From Variovorax paradoxus (GTDB taxonomy: Bacteria > Pseudomonadota > Gammaproteobacteria > Burkholderiales > Burkholderiaceae_C), in contig NZ_CP045644.1 in NCBI RefSeq assembly GCF_009498455.1, forward strand, positions 7,009,001 through 7,073,000: a stretch of 64,000 bases of DNA, read 5' to 3'. Positions 28,479 to 36,381 of this stretch are shown here, piece after piece. The position numbers were made by a program, and so were the translations under genes. Numbering within the stretch: position 1 is the first letter of the stretch; each line of letters opens with the position of its first letter. Under the pieces are notes generated by a model. It saw only the letters and a program-made list of their open reading frames with translations. It made no database searches and was not told where the DNA came from.

Positions 28479-29282
28479 TCAGGCGGCGAGCGCCTGTGGG
28501 AACACGGCCGGCCGCGCGGGCGTGCGCCAGGGCCAGCGGCCCATGTCGTCGGCGATGGCGCGGAAGTCGACCGCTGCTGCGCTGGCCGGAAAGGCCTCGA
28601 GCACGGTCTGGCGCAGCCGCGCCGCATCAGCCAGCCAGGGGTCGGTGCGCACCCAGCCCACGGGCAGCAGCGACAACGCAAGGTAGCGGCTGGCCGCCTG
28701 CGCGAGGTTGTGCATGACCTGCTGCGCGGTCCCCACGTCGGCCACGCCGTTGAGCAGAAAGCGCAGCTGCTTCAGCGCATGCGCTCGGTGCAGGCGCTTG
28801 ATGCCCGCGTAGGCCGAGGTGATGGCTGCCGGGTGCGGCTGCAGCACCAGCAGCAGTTCGTCGGCGCCTTCAGCCAACGGCGACAGGCGGCCCTCGTCGT
28901 CGAAGGCTGCATCGACCAGCACGATGCCGCGCGGCCACAGCGTGCGCGGGTCGATGATCGCGCCGGGTGAAGCGGGCAGCACCTGCACGCCGCACACTGC
29001 GCTGGCCGCTGCCTGATCGATGCGCAACCGCCGACTCGCCACATCGGCCAGCGTGCCGCGCGGGCTCAGCGCCCACACATCGCAGACCGAACGCAGCTTC
29101 GGGTGATGCTCATCGAGCAACAGCACGTCCTTGCCCTGCTGCGCCAGCGCCGCGCCCAGGCTCATCGCGGCCGTGGTCGCACCCGCGCCGGGGCCCATGC
29201 CCGCGACAGCGATGACGCGCACCGGCGCCTGCCCGAGCAGCCGCCGCAGCCCGTCGGCCTGGTCCGTGACGTGTGCGTTCAT
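28479..29282 (-). CDS. flhG: MinD-like flagellar number regulator FlhG (FleN), degenerate P-loop
   Basis: A 267-residue protein of the FlhG/FleN branch of MinD/ParA ATPases, which limits flagellar number and works with FlhF. The N-terminus has the family lead-in DQADGLRRLL (7-16). The nucleotide loop then reads AGMGPGAGATT (27-37), with no lysine at the Walker-A position (A35). The switch segments are LLLDEHH and IVLVDAAFDDEG. The ATG at 29282 is 5 bp after the flhF stop. Position and length identify it. Whether it still hydrolyses ATP is doubtful from the sequence. Confidence 0.88.
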   Translation of the reverse strand: MNAHVTDQADGLRRLLGQAPVRVIAVAGMGPGAGATTAAMSLGAALAQQGKDVLLLDEHHPKLRSVCDVWALSPRGTLADVASRRLRIDQAAASAVCGVQVLPASPGAIIDPRTLWPRGIVLVDAAFDDEGRLSPLAEGADELLLVLQPHPAAITSAYAGIKRLHRAHALKQLRFLLNGVADVGTAQQVMHNLAQAASRYLALSLLPVGWVRTDPWLADAARLRQTVLEAFPASAAAVDFRAIADDMGRWPWRTPARPAVFPQALAA

Positions 29283-29287
29283 GACCT

Positions 29288-31627
29288 TCAGCCCTGGCGT
29301 TCCAGCGCGCGTGGCGCTTGCGCGGGCCCTGCCGATTCGGTGCCCAGCGCATCGAGCAGCAGGAACAGCTTGCCCACACCCGCATACAGCGCGCCGCCCG
29401 TCATGGCGCGACCGGCGCGCGTGGCGCGGCCCGTGAGCTGGCCCAGCAGCAGGCGCGTGCGGTCGGCCCATTCGCCTTCGGCCTGCAGCAGGCGCCACAC
29501 GGTGGTCGTGACCTGGCCGGCGACGAGCAGGCGCTTCATCATCTGAGGATCGCCGGGCTCGCCCATGCCGCCCGCGAGATGCACGCCGTCGCGCAGCAGG
29601 CGGAAGCACGGCTCGGCGTCAGCAGCCCAGCCCTGCCATTGCGCGAGTTGCGGTGCGCCGACCTCGGCGCCGAGGTTGGTGAGCACGCAGGTTTGCGACA
29701 ACAGCTTGCGGCTGCGCGCATCGGCCACGCGCACAGCGATGCAGCGCAGCGCGGGCATGGCGTCGCGGTCGATGGCGCCGCGCGGCAGCACCTCGACTTG
29801 CGCTTCGCATTGCAGTGCAGCCTTGCCGCGATAACGCACAGCCCGTTCAGTCGCGTCATCGAATGCAAAGGCCAGGCGCGCGAGCGTGGTCGCGGCGCCG
29901 GTGCGCACGTCGGTCACGGCCGTGGTGCCCGGCGCGCGCGCCAGCCATTGCGTACCTTCGGCCTGCCACGCCAGCATCTGTTCGACCGCCGGCGGCTTGC
30001 CCAGCACATGCACGAGTCGCTTGCCGAAATCCTGTTGCTGCAGCCACTGGGCCTGACGCGATCCCGGCTGTGCCGACTGGCGCGCCGCAGCCGTCGAAAG
30101 CCACTGGTTCGGCGCGGCCAGCGGCAGGCCGCCTCGGTCCGACAGCAGCAGGCTGCCGTGGCACACGTAGGCGTCGCCGCTGTCCGTCGCGCGCAGGCCC
30201 ACCTGCCCGGCCAGCGCGAGCACATGGGTGTCGCAACCCGCAGCCACCTCGCCGCGCGCGAACGCCGACAGGTCGTGCAGCACGGCCTTGGCATCGATCG
30301 CCTCGACACTCGCCTGTCGCCACAGCGTGCGCGCACCGTCGAAGCCGATGTGCGCACCGGCCAGCGCACCGGCCGTGGTCGCCAGTTCCTGCGCGTCATG
30401 CGCCATCGCACGGATCAGGCTCTGGTAGCGCAAGCGCAGACGATCGGTCTCACCCTGTGCCTGCACTGAAGGCGCGGCCTCGTCCGCCAGATCAGCTTCC
30501 GCCGGCACGAACAACGGGCTGTGCTGGCGCGGCTGAAACACGCTGTCCACCAGCTGCACGCGGTCGGCGCGCAGCAGGTTCTCGGGCACCTTCTGGCCGC
30601 CCGAGATGTAGTGCACCGGCAGGCGGTGGCGGATCACGGTGTCGATCAGCGCGCCCGGGTGCGTGGCCTCGTCGACCTTGGTGAAGATGCAGCCCGCCAG
30701 CGCATGGCCCTGGCGGTAGGCGTGCACCACCTCGTTGAGCGTGTCGCCGTGGCTGGTGGCGTTGAGCAGCAGCAGCCGCTTCACCGGCCGCTGGCTGCTG
30801 CCGAGCATGGCGATCTGTTCGGGCACGGCGCGGTCGCGCTGGCTCATGCCGACGGTGTCGATCAGCACCATGTGGCGGTCGCGCAGGTCGTGCAGCACCA
30901 GCTGCAGGTCGGCCGCGTCCTTCACGGCGTGCACCGGCACGTTGAGGATCTGGCCGTAGATGCGCAGCTGCTCGTAGGCGCCGATGCGGTAGCTGTCGGT
31001 GGTGACGAGCGCGAGCTTGTCGGCGCCGAAGCGCATCACGCAGCGCGCGGCCAGCTTGGCGGTGGTGGTGGTCTTGCCGACGCCGGTCGGGCCCATCAAG
31101 GCATAGACGCCGCCCTGCGCGAACAGCGCGTCTTCGTCTTCATGCACCGGCACCGCGCGCACGAGTTCGGAGCGTACGAAGGCCATGCCGTCGGCGTAGC
31201 TCTGGCCCGTGGGCAGCTTCTCGAGCATGGCCTTCGACAGGCGCGCGCTGAAGCCGGCGCCGAGCAGCGTGCGCAGCAGGCGACCGCGCACGGGGTCGCG
31301 GCGCTGGCTGTCGCTCCAGACCACGCTGGCGAGCTGTTCCTCGATCATGCCGCGCATCGAATGGAGTTCGCTGAGCACGGTGGGGTCGGCGGAGGCGGTC
31401 ACAGGCGCAACTGCGGGCACAGCGGGCACTGCGGCCTGCACCGTCTCCTGCACATCGCCCTCGGCCATGGCGACGATCTCGACGCCCTGCGCAGTAGCAC
31501 GGTGCGTGAGCACGATGGCCTCGGCGCCGAGGGATTCGCGCACCAGGCGCAGGGCCTCGCGGCCGGTGGCCGCGACGAATTTGCGTGCGGTGGTGCGCAC
31601 GTCGCGCACGTCGGTCTGTGGATTCAA
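29288..31627 (-). CDS. flhF: Flagellar GTPase FlhF with a long C-terminal transposase-like domain
   Basis: FlhF is an SRP-type GTPase that places the flagellum and recruits FliF. This one has 779 residues, against roughly 370-500 in well-studied FlhF. The N-domain is 10-60 (KFVAATGREALRLVRESLG) and the NG GTPase spans 115-370, with P-loop GPTGVGKTT (179-187), DSYRIGAYEQLR (211-222), DTVGMSQRD (257-265) and TKVDE (316-320). Residues ~430-765 show an unexpected order of motifs like the Tn5/IS4 transposase fold with catalytic Asp residues missing (see findings). The start is a TTG at 31627, fixed by GGAGGA 7 bases upstream and by TTGA overlap with the flhA stop. Confidence 0.9.
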   Translation of the reverse strand: MNPQTDVRDVRTTARKFVAATGREALRLVRESLGAEAIVLTHRATAQGVEIVAMAEGDVQETVQAAVPAVPAVAPVTASADPTVLSELHSMRGMIEEQLASVVWSDSQRRDPVRGRLLRTLLGAGFSARLSKAMLEKLPTGQSYADGMAFVRSELVRAVPVHEDEDALFAQGGVYALMGPTGVGKTTTTAKLAARCVMRFGADKLALVTTDSYRIGAYEQLRIYGQILNVPVHAVKDAADLQLVLHDLRDRHMVLIDTVGMSQRDRAVPEQIAMLGSSQRPVKRLLLLNATSHGDTLNEVVHAYRQGHALAGCIFTKVDEATHPGALIDTVIRHRLPVHYISGGQKVPENLLRADRVQLVDSVFQPRQHSPLFVPAEADLADEAAPSVQAQGETDRLRLRYQSLIRAMAHDAQELATTAGALAGAHIGFDGARTLWRQASVEAIDAKAVLHDLSAFARGEVAAGCDTHVLALAGQVGLRATDSGDAYVCHGSLLLSDRGGLPLAAPNQWLSTAAARQSAQPGSRQAQWLQQQDFGKRLVHVLGKPPAVEQMLAWQAEGTQWLARAPGTTAVTDVRTGAATTLARLAFAFDDATERAVRYRGKAALQCEAQVEVLPRGAIDRDAMPALRCIAVRVADARSRKLLSQTCVLTNLGAEVGAPQLAQWQGWAADAEPCFRLLRDGVHLAGGMGEPGDPQMMKRLLVAGQVTTTVWRLLQAEGEWADRTRLLLGQLTGRATRAGRAMTGGALYAGVGKLFLLLDALGTESAGPAQAPRALERQG

Positions 31628-33735
31628 ACGGCTCGTCCTCCAATGGCGGCGGTGATCTTGATGGTCCGGGCGTCAGGAATCTCGGCGTGCGAGAGCACCT
31701 TCAGCTGCGGCAGGCTGCGCCGCAAAAAGCGCGACAGCAGCACGCGCAGCGCGTGCTGCACGACCAGCACCGGCGCCAGCCCCATCTGCTCCTGCCGCAC
31801 GATGGCGGCCTGTGCCTGCTTGAGCAGGTTGTCGGCAATGCCCGGCTCGATGCCGCTGCTGTTGTTCAGGGCCTGCTGCAGCACGCTGTCGAGCGAGCCG
31901 TCCAGGCCGATCACCTGCATCTCCTCGTCGCCCGGGAACAGCTGCTGCGTGATGGCGCGGCCCAGCGCCAGGCGCGTGAGCGTGGTGAGCTCGGTCGGGT
32001 CTTTCACCGTCGGCGCGTGCTCGGCCATCACATCGAGGATGGTGCGCATGTCGCGGATCGGCACCTCTTCGTCGAGCAGGTTCTGCAGCACCTTGTGCAG
32101 CGTGCTCAGCGACAGCACCTTGGGCACCAGGTCTTCCGTGAGCTTGGGCGCGGTCTTGGCGATCTGGTCGAGCAGCTGCTGCACTTCCTGGCGGCCCAGC
32201 AGCTCGGCCGCGTGGGTGTGGATCAGGTGGTTCAGGTGCGTGGCCATCACGGTGCAGGCATCGACCACGGTGTAGCCGTACACCTGCGCCTGTTGCCTCA
32301 GGCTGCCGTCGATCCAGGTGGCCTCCAGGCCGAAGGCCGGGTCGCGCGTGGGCGTGCCGGTCAGCGTGCCCGTCACCTGGCCGGGGTTGATCGCCATCCA
32401 CTGGTTGGGGAAGGCCTCGCCGCGGCCGATCTCCACGTCCTTCAGGCTGATGACGTAGGCGTTGGGCTTGATCTCCAGGTTGTCGCGGATGTGGACCACC
32501 GGCACCAGAAAGCCCAGCTCCTGCGCGATCTTCTTGCGGATGCTCTTGATGCGGCCCAGCAGCTCGCCCTGCTGCGACTGGTCGACCAGCGGGATCAGCC
32601 GGTAGCCGACCTGCATGCCCAGCGGATCGACCATGGCCACGTCGTCCCAGGTGGCTTCGGCCTGCTCGGCCGCGACCGGCACGCCCGCCGCACCTTGCGC
32701 GGCGGCAGCGGCTGCGGCCTGCTTCGCCGCCTCCTGCGGCTTGCGCTGCACCAGCCGCCGCCCGAGCCACACCAGGCCGCCCGCGATCAGCAGGAAGGCC
32801 AGGTTCGGCATGCCCGGGATCATGCCCAGCAGGCCGACGATGCCGGCCGTGAGGAACAGCACCTGCGGATTGGAAAAGAGCTGGCCCGTGAGCTGGCTGC
32901 CCACGTCTTCGTCGGTGGTCACGCGCGACACGATCACGCCGGCCGCGGTCGAGATCACCAGCGCCGGAATCTGCGCCACCAGGCCGTCGCCGATGGCCAG
33001 CAGCGTGTAGGTCTTGGCGGCCGTGGAAAAGTCGAGCCCGTGCTGCACCATGCCGACCACCAGGCCGCCGATGATGTTGATGACCATGATGAGCAGGCCC
33101 GCGATCGCGTCGCCGCGCACGAACTTGCTGGCACCGTCCATCGAGCCGTAGAAGTCGGCCTCTTGCGCCACTTCGGCGCGGCGCTTGCGGGCGACTTCCT
33201 CGCCGATCAGGCCGGCGTTGAGGTCGGCGTCGATCGCCATCTGCTTGCCCGGCATCGCGTCGAGCATGAAGCGCGCGCCCACCTCGGCAATGCGGCCCGC
33301 GCCCTTGGTGATCACCATGAAGTTGATGAGCACGAGGATGATGAACACCATCACGCCCACCGCGAAGTTGCCGCCCACGAGGAAGTGGCCAAAGGCCTCG
33401 ATCACCTTGCCGGCCGCGTCGGGCCCGGTGTGGCCGTGCATCAGCACCACGCGCGTGGAGGCCACGTTGAGCGACAAGCGCAGCAGCGTCGAGAACAGCA
33501 GCACCGCCGGGAAGGCCGCGAAGTCGAGCGCCTTCATGGTGTACATGCTCACCAGCAGCACCATCACCGACAGCGCGATGTTGAAGGTGAACAGCAGGTC
33601 GAGCAGGAAGGGCGGCAGCGGCAGCACCATCATGCTCAGGATGAGGATGATGAGGATCGGGCCTGCCAGCCCCTTCACGTGCGAGCCGGAGAACATCCGC
33701 GCCGGCAGGCGCATCAGGTCGTTCAGTGCGTTCAT
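31624..33735 (-). CDS. flhA: Flagellar export gate protein FlhA
   Basis: A 703-residue core of the flagellar type III export gate. About eight transmembrane segments lie within residues 1-330. The conserved cytoplasmic loop contains GAGRIAEVGARFMLDAMPGK and DFYGSMDGASKFVRGDA, which carry proton-channel aspartates of the family. The large C-terminal cytosolic ring domain (about 360-700) docks substrate-chaperone complexes. The ATG at 33735 overlaps the flhB TGA, and its own TGA overlaps the flhF start, so flhB-flhA-flhF are translationally coupled. Confidence 0.97.
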   Translation of the reverse strand: MNALNDLMRLPARMFSGSHVKGLAGPILIILILSMMVLPLPPFLLDLLFTFNIALSVMVLLVSMYTMKALDFAAFPAVLLFSTLLRLSLNVASTRVVLMHGHTGPDAAGKVIEAFGHFLVGGNFAVGVMVFIILVLINFMVITKGAGRIAEVGARFMLDAMPGKQMAIDADLNAGLIGEEVARKRRAEVAQEADFYGSMDGASKFVRGDAIAGLLIMVINIIGGLVVGMVQHGLDFSTAAKTYTLLAIGDGLVAQIPALVISTAAGVIVSRVTTDEDVGSQLTGQLFSNPQVLFLTAGIVGLLGMIPGMPNLAFLLIAGGLVWLGRRLVQRKPQEAAKQAAAAAAAQGAAGVPVAAEQAEATWDDVAMVDPLGMQVGYRLIPLVDQSQQGELLGRIKSIRKKIAQELGFLVPVVHIRDNLEIKPNAYVISLKDVEIGRGEAFPNQWMAINPGQVTGTLTGTPTRDPAFGLEATWIDGSLRQQAQVYGYTVVDACTVMATHLNHLIHTHAAELLGRQEVQQLLDQIAKTAPKLTEDLVPKVLSLSTLHKVLQNLLDEEVPIRDMRTILDVMAEHAPTVKDPTELTTLTRLALGRAITQQLFPGDEEMQVIGLDGSLDSVLQQALNNSSGIEPGIADNLLKQAQAAIVRQEQMGLAPVLVVQHALRVLLSRFLRRSLPQLKVLSHAEIPDARTIKITAAIGGRAV

Positions 33736-34874
33736 ACGGCCGCCGGCGAGTACTGCAGATCGGCCGGCACCGGCAGGTCGGTCGGCGTGCGCGGCGCCTC
33801 ACCGCCCTCGCTGTTCCAGCGCTTGAGCTGGTACACCCACGCCAGCACCTCGGCCACCGCGGTGTACAGGCCCGCCGGAATTTCCTCGCCCAGCTTCGTG
33901 TGCCGGTAGAGCGCGCGCGTGAGCGGCGGCGCTTCGAGGATCGCGACCTTGTGTTCCTTCGCCAGTTCGCGGATGCGCGCGGCCACCAGCTCGGTGCCCT
34001 TGGCGACCACGCGCGGTGCGCGCATGTCGCTGTCCAGGTACTGCAGCGCGACGGCGAAGTGCATCGGGTTGGTGAGCACGATGTCGGCCTTGGGCACCTC
34101 GGCCATCATGCGGCGGCGTGCCATCTGCTGTTGTTGCCGGCGGATCTGCGCCTTGATGTGCGGATCGCCTTCGCTTTCCTTGTGCTCCTGGCGCACGTCT
34201 TCGCGCGACATGCGCAGCTTGCGGTAGTAGTTCCACAGCTGAAAGGGCACGTCGACGAGCGCGACGAGAAAGAGCGTGGCGGCGATCAGCGCGCAGTGCT
34301 TGGCAACCAGCACCAGCGCGTGCGGCAGCGCCTCGTGCGCGGGCTGTGACATGAGCGCCATCACGGCCTCGATGTCGTCCACGATGACCCACCACGCCAC
34401 GCCGCCGATCAGCGCCGACTTGGCCAGCGCCTTCACGAGTTCGGCCAGTGCCTGCGCCGAGAACATGCGGCCGATGCCGGCCAGAGGATTGAGTTTTCCG
34501 AAGTTCGGTGCGACGGCCTTGCCGGAGAACATCCAGCCGCCGAGCATCAGTGGCGCGGCCACGGCGGCCACGACCATCATGGCGAACAGCGGCCCGATGG
34601 CGAAAAGCGCCTGCAGCACCATGCGCCCGCTCTGCGAGAGCATGTGCGCAGGGTCGAAGGCGCTGGCACGGTCGAACTGCAGGCCGTGGCGCAGCGCGCC
34701 GTTCATGCTCGCGCCGAGCGACTCCGCGGCGAACCACAACCCGGCGCTCGCGGTGGCGAGCATGACGAAGGTGGTGAGCTCGCGCGAACGGGCCACGTTG
34801 CCTTCCTCGCGCGCCTTCTCCAGGCGCCGCTCGGAGGCGGGTTCCGTTTTCTCGAGATCGCTTTCCTCAGCCAT
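33732..34874 (-). CDS. flhB: Flagellar export switch protein FlhB
   Basis: A 380-residue export-gate protein that switches specificity from rod/hook to filament subunits. It starts MAEESDLEKTEPASERRLEK, has four transmembrane segments (about residues 35-220) and the autocleavage motif NPMH in ADIVLTNPMHFAVALQY (about 265-281), the local form of NPTH. The C-terminal cytosolic domain then carries APRVVAKGTELVA. It follows cheZ after a 123-bp gap, so it may have its own promoter. A paralogue of its C-domain is encoded at 45521-45805. Confidence 0.96.
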   Translation of the reverse strand: MAEESDLEKTEPASERRLEKAREEGNVARSRELTTFVMLATASAGLWFAAESLGASMNGALRHGLQFDRASAFDPAHMLSQSGRMVLQALFAIGPLFAMMVVAAVAAPLMLGGWMFSGKAVAPNFGKLNPLAGIGRMFSAQALAELVKALAKSALIGGVAWWVIVDDIEAVMALMSQPAHEALPHALVLVAKHCALIAATLFLVALVDVPFQLWNYYRKLRMSREDVRQEHKESEGDPHIKAQIRRQQQQMARRRMMAEVPKADIVLTNPMHFAVALQYLDSDMRAPRVVAKGTELVAARIRELAKEHKVAILEAPPLTRALYRHTKLGEEIPAGLYTAVAEVLAWVYQLKRWNSEGGEAPRTPTDLPVPADLQYSPAAV

Positions 34875-34880
34875 TCATGC

Positions 34881-34944
34881 TCCGAACCAGCACTGGCGAC
34901 GTACGCCTTGCCCAGACCCAAATTATTGAATCCGGTGGTTCGGA
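34881..34944. promoter_or_regulatory. Inverted repeat upstream of flhB
   Basis: TCCGAACCA (34881-34889) and TGGTTCGGA (34936-34944) are perfect 9-bp inverted copies in the 123-bp flhB-cheZ gap, 46 bp apart. It could be a regulator site or an RNA stem closing a large loop in the flhB leader. The function is unproven. Confidence 0.3.
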
Positions 34945-34997
34945 ACAATCTGCCGATCAGGGCCGGTATCGCCCTGCTATTCGGACAATCAAGCGGC

Positions 34998-35630
34998 TCA
35001 GAACCCGAGGCTCTCGAGCAGGTCGTCGACCTGCGACTGGTCGGTCACGGCATCGGGGTTGCCAGGTTTCACCTGCGGTCCGTTCTGCAGGCTCTGCACC
35101 GCCTCGTGGCGCTTCTCGGGCGGCGAGTTGTCGATGAGCACCTGCAGCAGCTGCGTCTCGACGTCGTTCACGACTTCCATCATCTTCTTGATGACCTGGC
35201 CCGTGAGGTCCTGGAAGTCCTGCGCCATCAGGATCTCCATGAGCTGCGTGTTGATCGCGCTCGCACGCTGCGGCACGTCGCTCAGGTAGCCGCGCGTGTC
35301 GAGCACGAGCTCGCGCGCGTGGTCGAGTTCGATCGGGTTCTCGAACCACTGGTCCCAGCGCTGTGTCAGGGCCTTGGCGTCGGTGGCCAGCGCTTCCTGC
35401 AGCGGCTGTGCGACGTCGATGGCGTTGAGCGCGCGATGCGCGGCGCGCTCGGTCGTGGCCGCCACGTAGTTGAGGCGGTCGCGCGCATCGGGAATGGCTT
35501 GGGCGGCCTTGGCCACCTGCTTGTCCAGGCCCAGTTCGCGCAGGCCTTCACGCAACTGGCGCGTGAGGTGGCCGATGCGGCCTAGCAGTTCTTCGGTCGT
35601 GTTGGCGGGTTCCGGGGCGTTGTCGTTCAT
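34998..35630 (-). CDS. cheZ: CheY-P phosphatase CheZ
   Basis: A 210-residue helical protein that dephosphorylates CheY-P. The long helical hairpin has the active-site segment QDFQDLTGQVIKKMM (catalytic Gln in DLTGQVI, about residues 140-155). The C-terminal tail DQSQVDDLLESLGF is the CheY-docking peptide. The ATG at 35630 is chosen; 49 upstream in-frame codons fall inside the palindromic repeat element and are not credible. It lies downstream of cheY in the same direction, with the repeat element between them. Confidence 0.95.
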   Translation of the reverse strand: MNDNAPEPANTTEELLGRIGHLTRQLREGLRELGLDKQVAKAAQAIPDARDRLNYVAATTERAAHRALNAIDVAQPLQEALATDAKALTQRWDQWFENPIELDHARELVLDTRGYLSDVPQRASAINTQLMEILMAQDFQDLTGQVIKKMMEVVNDVETQLLQVLIDNSPPEKRHEAVQSLQNGPQVKPGNPDAVTDQSQVDDLLESLGF

Positions 35631-35670
35631 GTCAGTGATTCCTTGTGCTGCAGGGTCTGGTCTTTTCGGG

Positions 35671-35938
35671 GGGTGTGCACAGGCCACCGGGTACTTCCCT
35701 CCGCGAATGTCCCCCGGGCTTCGCCCTCCTCCTTGATTTCGCTGCGGGAAGCACCCAGTGCCCTGAGCACGGGGCACGCCGCTGGTGCTCGCCGATCAAC
35801 GACCAATGCGCATGACGCTCACGTCGATGGGGTGCCTTGCGCAGCGAAATTAAGGGGGAGGCCGCAGGCCGGAGGACATTCGCGGAGCAAGGTACCCCGT
35901 CGGCGGGAGCGTCGCCCTGAACCAGAGCGCGCACACCC
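35671..35938. repeat. Palindromic repeat element (about 268 bp) between cheY and cheZ
   Basis: This fills most of the 316-bp gap between cheY and cheZ. The ends are 8-bp inverted repeats, GGGTGTGC (35671-35678) and GCACACCC (35931-35938). Inside, the stretch from about 35688 to 35755 is an imperfect inverted copy of about 35833-35902. The arms share CCGCGAATGTCC with GGACATTCGCGG and ATTTCGCTGCG with CGCAGCGAAAT. A nested hairpin, GAGCAC (35765-35770) with GTGCTC (35785-35790), marks the centre. No gene is visible. It looks like a non-autonomous mobile or REP-like element; similar sequences are, from memory, common between genes in Variovorax. Confidence 0.75.
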
Positions 35939-35946
35939 AAGCCACA

Positions 35947-36345
35947 TCAAGCCGCCTCTTTGGCCAGCTTCTCGAAGATCTTCGTGATCTTCTCTTCCAG
36001 CGTCGCCGCGGTGAATGGCTTCACCACGTAGCCGTTGGCGCCGGCTTGCGCAGCCGCGACGATGTTTTCCTTCTTCGCCTCGGCCGTGACCATCAGCACC
36101 GGCAGCTTCTTCAGCTCGGGGTCGGCGCGAATCGTCTGCAGCATGGTCAGGCCGTCCATGTTCGGCATGTTCCAGTCAGAGACCACGAAGCCGAAGTTGC
36201 CGCCGCGCAGCTTCTCCAGGCCGGCCACGCCGTCCTCGGCCTCGTCGACGTTGAGGAACTCCAGCTCCTTCAGTAGGTTGCGCACGATGCGCCGCATGGT
36301 CGGGAAGTCATCCACAACCAGAATCTTGATGCTCTTATCGATCAC
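35947..36345 (-). CDS. cheY: Chemotaxis response regulator CheY
   Basis: A 132-residue single receiver domain that carries the signal from CheA to the FliM/FliN switch. It has the acidic pair D12-D13, phospho-acceptor D57 ([12 protein letters not shown]), T87 and K109 (YVVKPF). The start is a GTG at 36345 with GGAGTTGGAAA just upstream; no ATG is available before the first beta strand. It sits between cheB (36 bp upstream) and the repeat element preceding cheZ. Confidence 0.97.
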   Translation of the reverse strand: MIDKSIKILVVDDFPTMRRIVRNLLKELEFLNVDEAEDGVAGLEKLRGGNFGFVVSDWNMPNMDGLTMLQTIRADPELKKLPVLMVTAEAKKENIVAAAQAGANGYVVKPFTAATLEEKITKIFEKLAKEAA

Positions 36346-36381
36346 GATGTTTCCAACTCCACAGGTCGTTATTCAAACTCG

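Noticed and set aside
29288..31627. A separate transposase gene downstream of flhF
   Set aside because: The transposase-like stretch is in frame with the GTPase, with no stop, start or terminal inverted repeats seen around it, so it is a domain of FlhF and not an insertion sequence.
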